This document shows positions 8,055 through 16,533 of a DNA stretch of 46,426 nucleotides, in pieces. Below the pieces are notes generated by a model, which saw nothing but the letters and a program-made list of their open reading frames with translations, did not search any database and had not been told where the DNA came from. Position 1 is the stretch's first letter, and every line of letters starts with the position of its first letter. The stretch is from NCBI RefSeq assembly GCF_000931935.2, contig NZ_AZAC01000037.1, forward strand, positions 1 to 46,426. Direction: 5' to 3'. The position numbers and the translations under genes are program-made. This DNA comes from Dethiosulfatarculus sandiegensis (GTDB taxonomy: Bacteria > Desulfobacterota > Desulfarculia > Desulfarculales > Desulfarculaceae).

Positions 8055-8867
8055 GTGGGCTTACCATTAATAACCATGACAACTGATTTTGGGGACGGCC
8101 CTTTCGCCGGACTGATGAAGGGCGTCATCTGGGGGCTGACCCCGGAGGCCAGAATCGTGGACCTCACCCACAAGGTGCCTCCCCAGGATGTAAGGGCCGG
8201 GGCCCTGGTTTTGGAACAGGCCCTGAAGGTTTTTGCCCGGGGAACCGTGCACCTGGCGGTGATTGATCCGGGGGTGGGATCAGCCCGCAGGCCAATCTGC
8301 GCAAAGGCGCTTGATATGTATTTCGTGGGGCCGGATAACGGCCTTTTCACGGCTGCGTTCAGCAGGGATCCCAAGTGCGAGGTCCGGCTTTTGGAGAACA
8401 GTGTTTTTTTCAGGGAAGAGGTTTCAAACACCTTCCACGGCCGGGATATTTTTGCCCCCGTGGCGGCACACTTGGCCGGAGGCGCCGATTTTAAAGACCT
8501 GGGGCCAGTCGTGACAGACCCTGTGATGCTTGAGTGGCCCAGGCCAAGCCAAAAAGATGCAAGGCTTACGGGATGTATTTTGTCCCAGGACAGTTTTGGA
8601 AACCTCACAAGCAATCTGGACCAGGATACGGTTCAAGTCTTTCTCAAGGGCAGAACAGCCCTGGTTTCCATGGCCGGTCTGGTTTTAAGGGGGATCTCAA
8701 AAAGTTACAGCGACACCTCTCCCGGAGGCATAATAGCGCTTTTTAATTCGGCAGGTTACCTGGAGCTGGCCGCGAACCGCGGCAATTTGAGGCGGAAACT
8801 GGGACTGGACAAGGCAAAGCTGTTTGGCCTTCCGGTGAGTATTTCGGCCTTTAACTCAAAACATTGA
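8055..8867 (+). CDS. S-adenosyl-L-methionine hydroxide adenosyltransferase (DUF62 family)
   Basis: 270 aa, typical for the family. These enzymes hydrolyse SAM to adenosine and methionine using water or hydroxide and are relatives of fluorinases and chlorinases. Visible signatures are ITMTTDFGDGPFAGLMKG at the N-terminus, AVIDPGVGSARRP with Asp71 and Arg78, FVGPDNGLF, and NTFHGRDIFAPVAAHLA with His128. Asp/Arg/His is the triad described for the hydrolase subgroup, which separates it from halogenases. The start is a GTG with AAGGAG 11 bp upstream. A C-terminal beta domain (about 170-265) completes the fold. Two small genes follow on the same strand. Confidence 0.9.
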   Translation: MGLPLITMTTDFGDGPFAGLMKGVIWGLTPEARIVDLTHKVPPQDVRAGALVLEQALKVFARGTVHLAVIDPGVGSARRPICAKALDMYFVGPDNGLFTAAFSRDPKCEVRLLENSVFFREEVSNTFHGRDIFAPVAAHLAGGADFKDLGPVVTDPVMLEWPRPSQKDARLTGCILSQDSFGNLTSNLDQDTVQVFLKGRTALVSMAGLVLRGISKSYSDTSPGGIIALFNSAGYLELAANRGNLRRKLGLDKAKLFGLPVSISAFNSKH

Positions 8868-8898
8868 CACCCGCCCCGGCTGTGCCTATACTCCCTTC

Positions 8899-9120
8899 AT
8901 GCTTACTACAAAAGAAATAATACGCTTTCAGGAATATTTGGAATCCGGAGACTGGGCGGACGCCTTTGAATATGCCGGTGAAGAGCTGCGCATGGAGATG
9001 ATAGAAAAGGTCGAAGCTCTTTTGGACGCCGCCGACGTGGCCGATCGCGTGGTGGGTGAAGTGCTGTTCAAAAAAGACGGCATGCCCAAGCCCAAGGAGG
9101 CATCTTCGGAAATTAAATAG
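8899..9120 (+). CDS. Small acidic protein of unknown function
   Basis: 73 aa, not recognised. It is almost wholly helical and acidic, with the core LESGDWADAFEYAGEELR followed by a second helix and a charged tail. There is no signal, TM or cysteine motif. It lies 31 bp after the SAM hydroxide adenosyltransferase and 8 bp before a DUF2939-like gene, whose ribosome-binding site overlaps its stop codon, so it is probably in one operon with them. Confidence 0.7.
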   Translation: MLTTKEIIRFQEYLESGDWADAFEYAGEELRMEMIEKVEALLDAADVADRVVGEVLFKKDGMPKPKEASSEIK

Positions 9121-9128
9121 GAGTTCAC

Positions 9129-9674
9129 GTGCGCCGAACTTGGTTGGTTATTCTGTTTGTGGCGCTATGCGCCGCCGCGTTCGGGGGAAGCTGGGTCTTC
9201 ATTAAAAGCCCCTATTATTCCCTTTATCAAATTGGCAAGGCAGTGCATGACCGTAACGCCGGTCTTTTCCTGGCTTATGTTGATGTGGAAAAGGTCATTG
9301 TCTCCCAGGAAAACAACCTGGTTGATCAGTTTGTGCCCAAAGGAAGGCTCAGCGATGAGACCAAAGAGGCCATCGGCGGTCTGTTGACCGCTTTCAGGGC
9401 GCCGATTGTGGATATTGCCAAGGACCGCATCATAAGGGCGGTGGCGGATCCGGACAGGGAGAATATCCCTTCTTCCTGGACTATCCTGGCCGCGGCAAGC
9501 GTCACCATGAACGGCGAGGTGGCTTTGGTTGAGATGAACGATCCCAACAGTCCGGACCGCCTGCGCATGGGCATGCGCAGGCATGAACAAAAAGGTTATT
9601 GGCAGGTGGTGGAAGTCTCGGCCGAAGATATTAAAAAACTGTTGGAAAAATACCTGGAATCCAAGTCGAGCTGA
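9129..9674 (+). CDS. DUF2939-family membrane-anchored protein
   Basis: 181 aa with GTG start; TAGGAG overlapping the previous stop is the ribosome-binding site. An N-terminal signal anchor (about residues 4-24) is followed by KSPYYSLYQIGKAVHDRNAGLFLAYVDVEKV, the characteristic start of DUF2939 proteins. The rest looks like an alpha+beta periplasmic domain (WTILAAASVTMNGEVALVEM) and ends in a charged helix. The family's function is unknown; the topology suggests an envelope location. It is the last gene of the unit and is followed by a strong terminator at about 9800. Confidence 0.8.
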   Translation: MRRTWLVILFVALCAAAFGGSWVFIKSPYYSLYQIGKAVHDRNAGLFLAYVDVEKVIVSQENNLVDQFVPKGRLSDETKEAIGGLLTAFRAPIVDIAKDRIIRAVADPDRENIPSSWTILAAASVTMNGEVALVEMNDPNSPDRLRMGMRRHEQKGYWQVVEVSAEDIKKLLEKYLESKSS

Positions 9675-9798
9675 ACCATCCGGGCCATAGTTCCGGAGGT
9701 GATTGAAAAAGAGCCTCCCCGTTTACGGTAAAACCAGGTTGTCGCGTTTAAAACAGGGTGGGCGAAAAAGGCCGGACAGGGCGCTTTAAAAAGCATAT

Positions 9799-9838
9799 AA
9801 AAAAGCGGTTCCTCCAAGTCGGGAGGAACCGCTTTTTT
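9799..9838. terminator. Strong bidirectional rho-independent terminator
   Basis: A stem of about 15 bp, AAAAGCGGTTCCTCC (9801-9815) / GGAGGAACCGCTTTT, is flanked by A and T runs. It sits between the convergent DUF2939 gene and the radical SAM gene and can serve both. Confidence 0.9.
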
Positions 9839-9852
9839 GTTTGTCAACGTGC

Positions 9853-10749
9853 CTACAGGGCGCGCATCCATTCGGGTTTCAGGTCAACCCGGTTTTGCAT
9901 GGCCTGATCCAAAAGGGCCACCACCTGGTCCTTATCCTTGGGCAGCCTGGCCTTGACCGGCAGATAATTGCTGGCATGGTTGGCGTAGAATAATCCGCCG
10001 GTCAGGTCTGTGTGGGCTATCATCTCTCTGAGTTCCTTAAGCATTCCCCAGGCATCGGGCAAATGAAATTTGCCTTGGGAGGCCAATTCACCCATGGGGG
10101 TGTTCGGCAGGAGCATAAGGGTGAGAGCGCCGATAAAGTCAGGGTCCATGGCGCTTAAAAGTTCTCCGGTCGCCTTGGCGTGCTCCTGGCTCAATTCGAC
10201 TCCGCCCACGCCCAAAAGCACGGTTACCGAAAGTTTCATGCCTGCGTTTTTTAAACGCCTGCCTTGGGTTATCAGTTTTTCCGGAGTGGAACCCTTATTG
10301 ATATCCTTAAGCACCTGGGCATGGCCGGATTCAACCCCGTAATAAATGATCTTGAGCCCCAGCTCCCTTAGCCTGGCCAGATCCTCATCGCTTTTAAGGG
10401 CTACACTTTTTGCATTGGCATAGGCGCCCACCCGGGTGACCCAGGGCAGCTTTTCGCTGATCTCGGTTAACAGCCATTCCCAGTGCTTCATTGGCATTAT
10501 CATGGCGTCACCGTCCATGATAAAGACCCGATTTTGTCTTTGGCAATGAGTTGAGGCGAATTTCAGGTCCTGTTCCAGAATGGATCTGTCTTTGATGGTA
10601 AAACGTTTGTCTTTGTAGGTTCCGCAAAAAGCGCACTTGTTGTGAGAACAACCCAAGGTGGCCTGAATAAGAATGCTGTTGGCCTCGCTGGGCGGTCTGA
10701 TGCATTGCCCTTCGTAATGAAAGCCCTGTGGTTCACCAAATAAAGCCAT
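9853..10749 (-). CDS. Radical SAM protein of unknown substrate
   Basis: 298 aa. The cluster motif is GCSHNKCAFCG (about 33-43), i.e. C-x4-C-x2-C rather than the classic C-x3-C-x2-C. This spacing fits a radical SAM subgroup whose members share the GCSHN.C.FC signature (recalled, not searched). A YYGVESG motif (about 136-142) and SVTVLLGVGG fit the SAM-binding and TIM-barrel strands of Elp3/HemN-like enzymes. There is no N-terminal B12 domain and no extra C-terminal Cys cluster. The reaction is unknown. It seems monocistronic, with a terminator shared with the convergent gene. Confidence 0.85.
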   Translation of the reverse strand: MALFGEPQGFHYEGQCIRPPSEANSILIQATLGCSHNKCAFCGTYKDKRFTIKDRSILEQDLKFASTHCQRQNRVFIMDGDAMIMPMKHWEWLLTEISEKLPWVTRVGAYANAKSVALKSDEDLARLRELGLKIIYYGVESGHAQVLKDINKGSTPEKLITQGRRLKNAGMKLSVTVLLGVGGVELSQEHAKATGELLSAMDPDFIGALTLMLLPNTPMGELASQGKFHLPDAWGMLKELREMIAHTDLTGGLFYANHASNYLPVKARLPKDKDQVVALLDQAMQNRVDLKPEWMRAL

Positions 10750-11126
10750 AGCCTCTCCCTGAATATCGTTACCCGCAGCTTTATTTAATGTCCTGAAAGG
10801 CGGGTTTGTTTCGGCGCATCTTAATATATGCCTAATAAGATACAGTTAGTGTCGTTTTATTGAAATGTCAAGCAAGGGACTTGTACATTAGACATGTTAG
10901 AATATGGGTTAAGCAGAAGGATAAGGATTTAATAAAAACTCCCAAGTATTTGGTTTATAATTGTTTGCCCGTTTTCAGGGCCCTTGGAAAGGCAAAAAAC
11001 TTGTCTTGTTTTTGGGGGCGTGTTTTTTTGATTAGCGAAGAAAGATTTCAGGCAAAAAAGAAAAATTCAAAAATGTTATTATCAGATTGGGATTAATATC
11101 CTCTTTTCAAAGGGGGTGACCTGACC
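10750..11126. other. AT-rich divergent intergenic region
   Basis: It separates the divergent radical SAM gene and the receiver-like gene and should hold both promoters. A possible 78-codon frame at 10860-11096 has no ribosome-binding site and a composition typical of non-coding DNA. AGGGGG precedes the ATG at 11127. No defined structure was seen. Confidence 0.4.
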
Positions 11127-11996
11127 ATGAAACCCTTGATTTGTTTTGTGGATGATTCCGGGTTTGAGCTGGAAAACTTTAAAAAAAATGCAGCCTGGGC
11201 CTTTAGCAAGGTGGATTTTATCTATGCCAAAACCTTTGAGCAGGCTGTTTCCCAAGTAAATAACAAGGTGGTAATCGGTTTTTTGTTGGATATTTACGGT
11301 AAGATTCCTTCAGGAAAGCCGCCTTCGGGATTTGATCGTAAAAGGTATTTCAGTGAAGCGCCCCAAGCCTTTGACCCTGTTGAACTGGTGCGAAACAATT
11401 TCCCCAAAGACAGCGAGCAGGTGAACGGCTTTTTAAGGGGGCTATATAATCAGGTTCAGTCCTGGCAGGTTTTTTTCAACAGAACCGCCGGTGATCTGGG
11501 GCAGTCGCGGGCCTATGGCCTGGCCAATCTGGAGAAAGCCTCACAAAAATATCCTTGGGCCGCTTCTCTGGCCTACTCCAGAAAAGCTCTTTACCTTGAT
11601 GGGGTCAAGATGAGCCGGGCCGGGGCCATGATGGTTTTGCAAAAGCCTCAGGGCTTAGATGATGCTGATATTGCACGAAAAACCAGAAAAGCCGGTCCGG
11701 ATTTGGCCCATGCCCTGTATCAGGCCGTAAATCGCAGGCTGATAGCCAAGGCCTCTCCCCTGGGGCTTAGGCTGGCGCTTTTGGGGGAAGAAAAATATAC
11801 CATTCTGGCTCAAGCGGTGAACCGGGGAATAAACCGCTTGGCCGATCCCCTGCAAAGCCGGGTTAATGTAAAGGCGGCCGACCTGGCCCGGGAACTGGAG
11901 AAGGCCCAAGACGCGCCGGTGCTTGAGCCCATTGAAAGGAAAATCCTGCTGGCCCTTCAAACCTGGTTGGCTCAGCAGGATATCGCTCCGGATTAG
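11127..11996 (+). CDS. Receiver-like N-terminal domain protein with helical C-terminal domain
   Basis: 289 aa. The start MKPLICFVDDSGFELENFKKN places an Asp pair (9-10) as in CheY-like receivers. FLLDIYG puts an Asp (55) at the place of the phosphoacceptor. The region after this departs from receivers: a Pro/Gly-rich insertion, no recognisable Thr/Ser or Lys switch residues, and no output HTH. The C-terminal 180 residues are helical, with repeated Ala/Leu/Arg motifs. It may be a degenerate or pseudo-receiver protein. A good GGGGGTGA ribosome-binding site precedes the ATG. It converges with the helicase gene, leaving only 13 bp between stops. Confidence 0.6.
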   Translation: MKPLICFVDDSGFELENFKKNAAWAFSKVDFIYAKTFEQAVSQVNNKVVIGFLLDIYGKIPSGKPPSGFDRKRYFSEAPQAFDPVELVRNNFPKDSEQVNGFLRGLYNQVQSWQVFFNRTAGDLGQSRAYGLANLEKASQKYPWAASLAYSRKALYLDGVKMSRAGAMMVLQKPQGLDDADIARKTRKAGPDLAHALYQAVNRRLIAKASPLGLRLALLGEEKYTILAQAVNRGINRLADPLQSRVNVKAADLARELEKAQDAPVLEPIERKILLALQTWLAQQDIAPD

Positions 11997-12009
11997 GGCA
12001 GGGCGGGGT

Positions 12010-14766
12010 TCAGGTGGGCACCACCACCGGCGGCCTCAACAGCAGCTCCACTCCCTCCCTGGCACTGGCCGCCAGTGCGGGGTGGGTTTCATGCAGGCTG
12101 GTCAGCTGGCGCAGGTTGTCTGCCGTGCGGTAGATCAACTGGGCCAGGTCTCCCTCCGCGCCTCCATAAATGAGAACCGCTTCGTTGAATTCAGCCGAAA
12201 GGCCCCAGGCAAAGACCGCGGCCCCGGCTGTGGGCGGCATTACAGCCGTGCTGAAGCCCCACTGCCTGAGCCGGTCCATCAAGGGAGTGATGGCGTTTTT
12301 AAGCCGGTTCATGGCCTTTTGCAGTCTGTGGCTCAGGTAGGGGGAGTCGGTTTCCCTTTCCCTGTCATCCACAAAAAGCGCCACCAAGCCCGCTAATAGC
12401 ACCGGGTCGTTCTCCGGCAGGGCCTTTTGGCGGATGGCTTCGGCGATTATCATGGGCTGGTCCAGACGCAGCTTGCTGGCCCAAAGGCCGTCTTCGGTAA
12501 GCTGCCCCTGATCATCAACATATCCTTCCGTGCGCAGGAATTCCAGATACCTGACAAAGTCATACCAAAATGTATGGCTTTCTTCCTGCATGCGAACCAA
12601 AAGGCCTTCCGCGTGATCCAGCGCCTTGGCCAGGTCACTGTCCTTTTGTCGGCATTTCTTTTCCGCGGGACAGTGGGAGCAGATAAGGGTTTTCAGCTCT
12701 GCTTCCGCCTCTTTTATGCGTTTTTCGTCGCTTGCGTCTCTTTCCCTGGCCAGGGTGTCCTGCTCTTTGGCAGTCAACTCCTTTGGCCTCCTGGGGGTCT
12801 GGTCTAAAACCGCCTGGGAAAGAACCCTGCCTCCGCCTGCCCGGGGCAGGTGGAGAACCTCCCTGTAAACACCGGCGACTTGGTCCAGGGGGAAGAATTC
12901 CAATCTGGGATGCCCCTTGTGCAGACGCCTCTCCGGCTCCAGGCTTACAGCCAGCATTCCAGGTTGGTTTCCCGTGTCTTCTCTTCTCAGTACGGCGTTT
13001 AAAGAGCCGTACATATCCATAAAGACCCGGCCCCTGTGCAAAGAGGCCCAAAGCTTGCCCAGCTCGGATCTGCGGTTCATATAGCCGGTGAGGCGGCGTT
13101 TTATTTCTTCCAGCTGCCTGCGCCTGCGTCTTCTGATCACGGCTTCTTCGGCTCCGGGGCACAGGGAGCCGGTCAGGCTTTTCCCCACTTTTTTCAGGGC
13201 GTGTTGCAGGCCTCCGGCAGATTTGGGATGCTTCTGGGTGCTTTCCAGGCGTTGATAAGTGGCCAGGCTCTGACCCAGAAGCTGCTTCACCTCGGCCGGG
13301 CGGTGGGAGAGCAAAAGGTTGAGCACCATGGAAAAGTTGATGCTCAACTGGCTTTCAATGGGCTCGGGGGTGGAGTGCAGCAAATAGGCCAAAAGACCTA
13401 TTTCATTAAAGGGGCCGGGTACGGTGAGACAGAAACCCACCTTGTCCATGCCCCTGCGCCCGGCTCGGCCGGTCATCTGCAAAAGGTCGGTGGCCTTTAA
13501 GTTTACAAACTCCCGGCCGTTAAAGCGGTCGCTTTGGGTGACCACCACCGTACGGGCCGGAAAATTTACTCCCGCCGCCACTGTGGATGTGCTGAAAATG
13601 GCCTTTAACAGGCCTTTTTGCATCAACTTCTCCACTAAAAGTTTCCAATGGGGCAGGTGTCCCGCATGGTGGGCGGCTACGTGTAGTCTGCGCAAAGCAT
13701 GCAGGCCGGGATGATCCTTTAAAAATGGATAAGCCTCTATGAACTCTTCCAGATAACGCCCCAACTCTTCCCTGGCGCTGGGTTCTATCCTGAGGCTGGC
13801 CTCGGCGGCCATACCCAGGGCGGCGTCGCAATCCGCACGGGATTTGAGGAAGAAAATAGCCGGTAGAAGATTAGACTGATTAAGGGCGTTCAGCACCTGG
13901 CTCACAGGTGGCAGATGATGCAGCGGCCCCTGTCTGCGGGGCCTGTCCTGTTCCAAAAACCGTTTTACTTTGGAGAACAGGCCTTTTTTGTTGGTCAGGG
14001 GGCTTATTTCTCCGTCAGGGAACAAAAACAGGGGATAGAGAGGTACGGGCCTCTGGTCTGAAATAACGGTTGTGCTTTTTTCGTCGCGTACAAAGTTGAG
14101 CCAGCGGGCTATCTGATCCGCGTTTTCAACGGTGGCGGAGAGAAGGAGAAGCCTCACTCTTACCGGCAGGTAAATAATGACCTCTTCCCAGACCACGCCC
14201 CTTTCCGAGTCTCCCAGATAATGGGCCTCGTCTAAAACCACCAGCCCGGCATTCAAGTCCAGTCCCCGGTGCATGGAGTCGTAGAGCTGGTTGCGCAGAA
14301 TCTCGGTTGTACCCACAATCAGCTGTGCGGAAGGGTTTTCTTTACGATCACCTGTGAGTATGCCTACATTCTCCGGGCCGAATATTTCACCGAACTCGGC
14401 ATATTTGGCGTTGGACAGGGCCTTGAGCGGGCTGGCGTACCAGGCCCGTTGACCCTTTTCCAAGGCTATCCGTATGGCCTGTTCGGCGATCCAGGTTTTG
14501 CCGCTTCCGGTGGGGGCGCTTACCACCACATCGCTGAAGGCAAGCTTTTCAACCGCTTCAGTTTGAAAAGGGTCCGCCACAAAGGGCGTAATCTCCGGCG
14601 AGCCCACTTCCTGGAGAATCGGCTCCAGCTTGGGATGGACCCTGGGCGCGAATACGGATTTCCTGCCCTGATCCTGGCCGGATTTTCCCATGGCCCTTTT
14701 TTGCTGGGTTCCGCGTCTGGTGGGGCGGTTTGTTTTCTTGAACTTGCTGTATCGCTTTGTTGCCAC
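12010..14766 (-). CDS. Ski2-like DEAH-box helicase
   Basis: 918 aa from the GTG at 14766, which has TTGGAGAG upstream; an open frame continues 59 codons further but looks non-coding. Ordered motifs: Walker A APTGSGKT (about 84-91), DEAH (about 179-182), SAT (210-212), and QMTGRAGRRG motif VI (about 430-439). The C-terminal half has a basic Arg-rich helix, a CSHCPAEKKC cysteine cluster (696-705) and a final helical DSHCT-like domain. This is the Ski2/Mtr4/SkiV2 superfamily 2 layout, expected to unwind RNA 3'-5'. The basic N-terminus (KRYSKFKKTNRPTRR) suggests nucleic-acid contact. Bacterial members exist but their substrates are poorly known. Confidence 0.9.
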   Translation of the reverse strand: MATKRYSKFKKTNRPTRRGTQQKRAMGKSGQDQGRKSVFAPRVHPKLEPILQEVGSPEITPFVADPFQTEAVEKLAFSDVVVSAPTGSGKTWIAEQAIRIALEKGQRAWYASPLKALSNAKYAEFGEIFGPENVGILTGDRKENPSAQLIVGTTEILRNQLYDSMHRGLDLNAGLVVLDEAHYLGDSERGVVWEEVIIYLPVRVRLLLLSATVENADQIARWLNFVRDEKSTTVISDQRPVPLYPLFLFPDGEISPLTNKKGLFSKVKRFLEQDRPRRQGPLHHLPPVSQVLNALNQSNLLPAIFFLKSRADCDAALGMAAEASLRIEPSAREELGRYLEEFIEAYPFLKDHPGLHALRRLHVAAHHAGHLPHWKLLVEKLMQKGLLKAIFSTSTVAAGVNFPARTVVVTQSDRFNGREFVNLKATDLLQMTGRAGRRGMDKVGFCLTVPGPFNEIGLLAYLLHSTPEPIESQLSINFSMVLNLLLSHRPAEVKQLLGQSLATYQRLESTQKHPKSAGGLQHALKKVGKSLTGSLCPGAEEAVIRRRRRRQLEEIKRRLTGYMNRRSELGKLWASLHRGRVFMDMYGSLNAVLRREDTGNQPGMLAVSLEPERRLHKGHPRLEFFPLDQVAGVYREVLHLPRAGGGRVLSQAVLDQTPRRPKELTAKEQDTLARERDASDEKRIKEAEAELKTLICSHCPAEKKCRQKDSDLAKALDHAEGLLVRMQEESHTFWYDFVRYLEFLRTEGYVDDQGQLTEDGLWASKLRLDQPMIIAEAIRQKALPENDPVLLAGLVALFVDDRERETDSPYLSHRLQKAMNRLKNAITPLMDRLRQWGFSTAVMPPTAGAAVFAWGLSAEFNEAVLIYGGAEGDLAQLIYRTADNLRQLTSLHETHPALAASAREGVELLLRPPVVVPT

Positions 14767-15401
14767 GTGGCTCTCCAATTTGTCCCTGATGCTACACCAC
14801 TTATGGCATGCAGGCAACCGCTTCAAAACCAAAATAGTCCGGGAAGTTTTTAGAAAAGGTCTTGGGGCAGGATTTTTAAAAAATGACAAGGCAGGTGGTG
14901 GGGTGAATCCCCCCGCCGCCAGATCCGCGGGGCGGGGGGACACCGGGTGTCACCTTCCTTGGCGACCTGCAAGGGGAAAGACGCGTCCCTGCGTCCAGAG
15001 CAGCCGTTTGATCGGGTAAGGATCAATACCCGTTAAACAGCTTGCTGAACTGATAAGCAAGTAACGTGCCAAGCGTTTGGTTGTTTAAAATTGAATATGG
15101 TTTTTATTGTTATTGCAAATAGTTACGTTTCACATGCGCCTTTTCTTCCCCTGGGTGGAAAAAACTGCCTTTGACTTTAACAAGGAAGCATTTGCCGGGT
15201 TGGTGATTTCATTTTTCCCGTTTTTTTAAAAGGCTTGTTTTTGTATGTAGCATCGGTCGATAAATGATTTGCTGAGCCGACAGGTTTTTAAATAAAAAGT
15301 GGGAAGCCGGTTTAGGAAGCGGCTCGTTTTTTTTGGGACAGGTCATCAGCTCGGGCTTTGCATACCCAAGGCACAACCCGGCCCGTTAACAGGTATAAAC
15401 T
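14767..15401. other. Non-coding region with strong GC hairpin and an orphan terminator
   Basis: CCCCCCGCC (14909-14917) pairs perfectly with GGCGGGGGG (14931-14939), and GACACC/GGTGTC at 14939-14951 forms a second tight palindrome. They lie just upstream of the helicase gene, in its presumed leader. The remainder to 15300 has no open frame of quality. A plus-strand terminator-like hairpin at 15305 has no plus-strand gene before it. Confidence 0.5.
15305..15334 (+). terminator. Orphan terminator-like hairpin
   Basis: AGCCG (15305-15309) pairs with CGGCT (15320-15324) and is followed after CG by eight Ts. No plus-strand coding gene lies in the preceding several kb, so it may end an unannotated small RNA or block antisense transcription. 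Confidence 0.5.
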
Positions 15402-15402
15402 G

Positions 15403-15427
15403 AAAAAAGCCGGTTAACGGGCCGGCT
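15403..15427 (-). terminator. Terminator of the LUD-domain gene, nested in a larger inverted repeat
   Basis: On the minus strand AGCCGG pairs with CCGGCT and is followed by six Ts, just past the gene ending at 15434. The same arm is also part of a perfect 13-bp inverted repeat CCGGCCCGTTAAC (15378-15390) / GTTAACGGGCCGG (15413-15425), so two mutually exclusive structures are possible. Confidence 0.75.
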
Positions 15428-15433
15428 CCTTTT

Positions 15434-16075
15434 TTAAAGTCCCAGGGTTTCCCCCACCAACACCAGGTGTAGCCTCTGTTCAAATGCCTGTTTGTGAATG
15501 ACCACTGTTGCGTTGCAGATGCGATCGGGACTGGAACAGTCCTCACATTTACCGGTCTTGGCGCAAGGTGTTTTGCGCCCAAGCCGCCTGGCATTGGCCG
15601 GCGCCACAAAATGGCGGATTCGCTCCTGGGCATAGGCCAGGTTGGGTACGATTTTGTTGCAGCCGGAGACCAGTATCACCTTTTGAGGGCCAAATAAAAT
15701 AGGAGCCACCCTGGTGCAGGAGGCATCCACAAAAACCAGTTCGCCCTGTTCGGTAACTGCATTGACCCCGGCCAGAAAAATATCGGCCGTAAGTCCCGTT
15801 TTTAGGCGGGTTAGGGCTTCATCTTGAGAAATCCCCTTCTCAAATCGGTCAATAAGGTTGTAATTTCCTTTTTTGATGGCATCATAAATACCGGTTTCGA
15901 ACAGGGTCATGGATCCGCCCATGGCAATGAGGCTTTGGTTTGGTATCAGTTGAAGCACCTGCTCAACTGCATTAACACGGTTTTGAACAAAATATCCGTT
16001 TATACGGTTGCCCTTAAGGGCCTGGATCACTGCTTTTGCCCTTGTTTCGTGAAACCATTGTCTTTCTGCCTGCAT
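15434..16075 (-). CDS. LUD-domain (DUF162, LutC-like) lactate utilisation-type protein
   Basis: 213 aa from the ATG at 16075, which has AAAAGGAG six bases upstream; an ATG at 16117 is in frame but lacks such a site. Features: LIAMGGSMTLFETGIYDAI (SAM-independent Rossmann-like LUD signature), DIFLAGVNAVTEQGELVFVD, and a C-terminal Cys-rich segment (CAKTGKCEDCSSPDRIC) seen in stand-alone DUF162 proteins. LUD proteins are linked to L-lactate oxidation (LutABC), but here there are no lutA or lutB genes, so the role is unassigned. It is divergent from a small gene at 16173. Confidence 0.85.
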   Translation of the reverse strand: MQAERQWFHETRAKAVIQALKGNRINGYFVQNRVNAVEQVLQLIPNQSLIAMGGSMTLFETGIYDAIKKGNYNLIDRFEKGISQDEALTRLKTGLTADIFLAGVNAVTEQGELVFVDASCTRVAPILFGPQKVILVSGCNKIVPNLAYAQERIRHFVAPANARRLGRKTPCAKTGKCEDCSSPDRICNATVVIHKQAFEQRLHLVLVGETLGL

Positions 16076-16172
16076 CTGGAGCTCCTTTTGATTGGTTTTT
16101 GACTCACTTGCAGCCATAATTGATGAAAGGTATGTTTTAAGGGTTTCGCCCCTAATTATGGAGAGATCTGCT

Positions 16173-16451
16173 ATGACAAAAAAAGACTTGGCCGCAGAAT
16201 TTTTTACCAAATTGGGGCAAGACTCGGGTGAGTTTGTCACTAAAATGATTGAAGCGGAAATGGATTCCGAGATAATAGATGTCTTCAACAAGTTCGGCGG
16301 CCAGTTAACCTTGGGGGATATGGATCCCAAGCGCTTTCATTCCAGCCTTCTGATCATTGGTTATCTGGTCAGGGCGCATGAAGAGGCTGCCTTGAAAAAA
16401 GGTTCAACAAGCCAAAACAATGAAGAATTGTCTCACGATCCAATCCATTAG
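16173..16451 (+). CDS. Small helical protein of unknown function
   Basis: 92 aa from the ATG at 16173, with GGAGAG seven bases upstream; upstream in-frame starts lack a site. The sequence MTKKDLAAEFFTKLGQDSG continues into two helices (MIEAEMDSEIIDVFNKFGG and FHSSLLIIGYLVRAHEE) and a polar tail. It was not recognised. No TM or metal motif is seen. It is divergently transcribed from the LUD gene, sharing a roughly 100-bp promoter region. Confidence 0.65.
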   Translation: MTKKDLAAEFFTKLGQDSGEFVTKMIEAEMDSEIIDVFNKFGGQLTLGDMDPKRFHSSLLIIGYLVRAHEEAALKKGSTSQNNEELSHDPIH

Positions 16452-16533
16452 CTGTAAGTTTTCCTTTTTGGGTTCCTCCCTTCAGAGGACGCTTTTGTTT
16501 ACCAGTATAATCTATTATCGGATATAAAAGCAC

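Noticed and set aside
10860..11096. 78-codon frame before the receiver-like gene.
   Set aside because: No ribosome-binding site; Lys/Leu-rich composition expected from AT-rich non-coding DNA.
12010..14766. Long plus-strand frames inside the helicase gene.
   Set aside because: Antisense shadows of a clearly recognised gene; no family resemblance.
14767..14943. N-terminal extension of the helicase (59 codons).
   Set aside because: Pro/Ala-rich, covers a strong GC hairpin, and a GTG at 14766 has a proper ribosome-binding site and starts a basic N-terminus.
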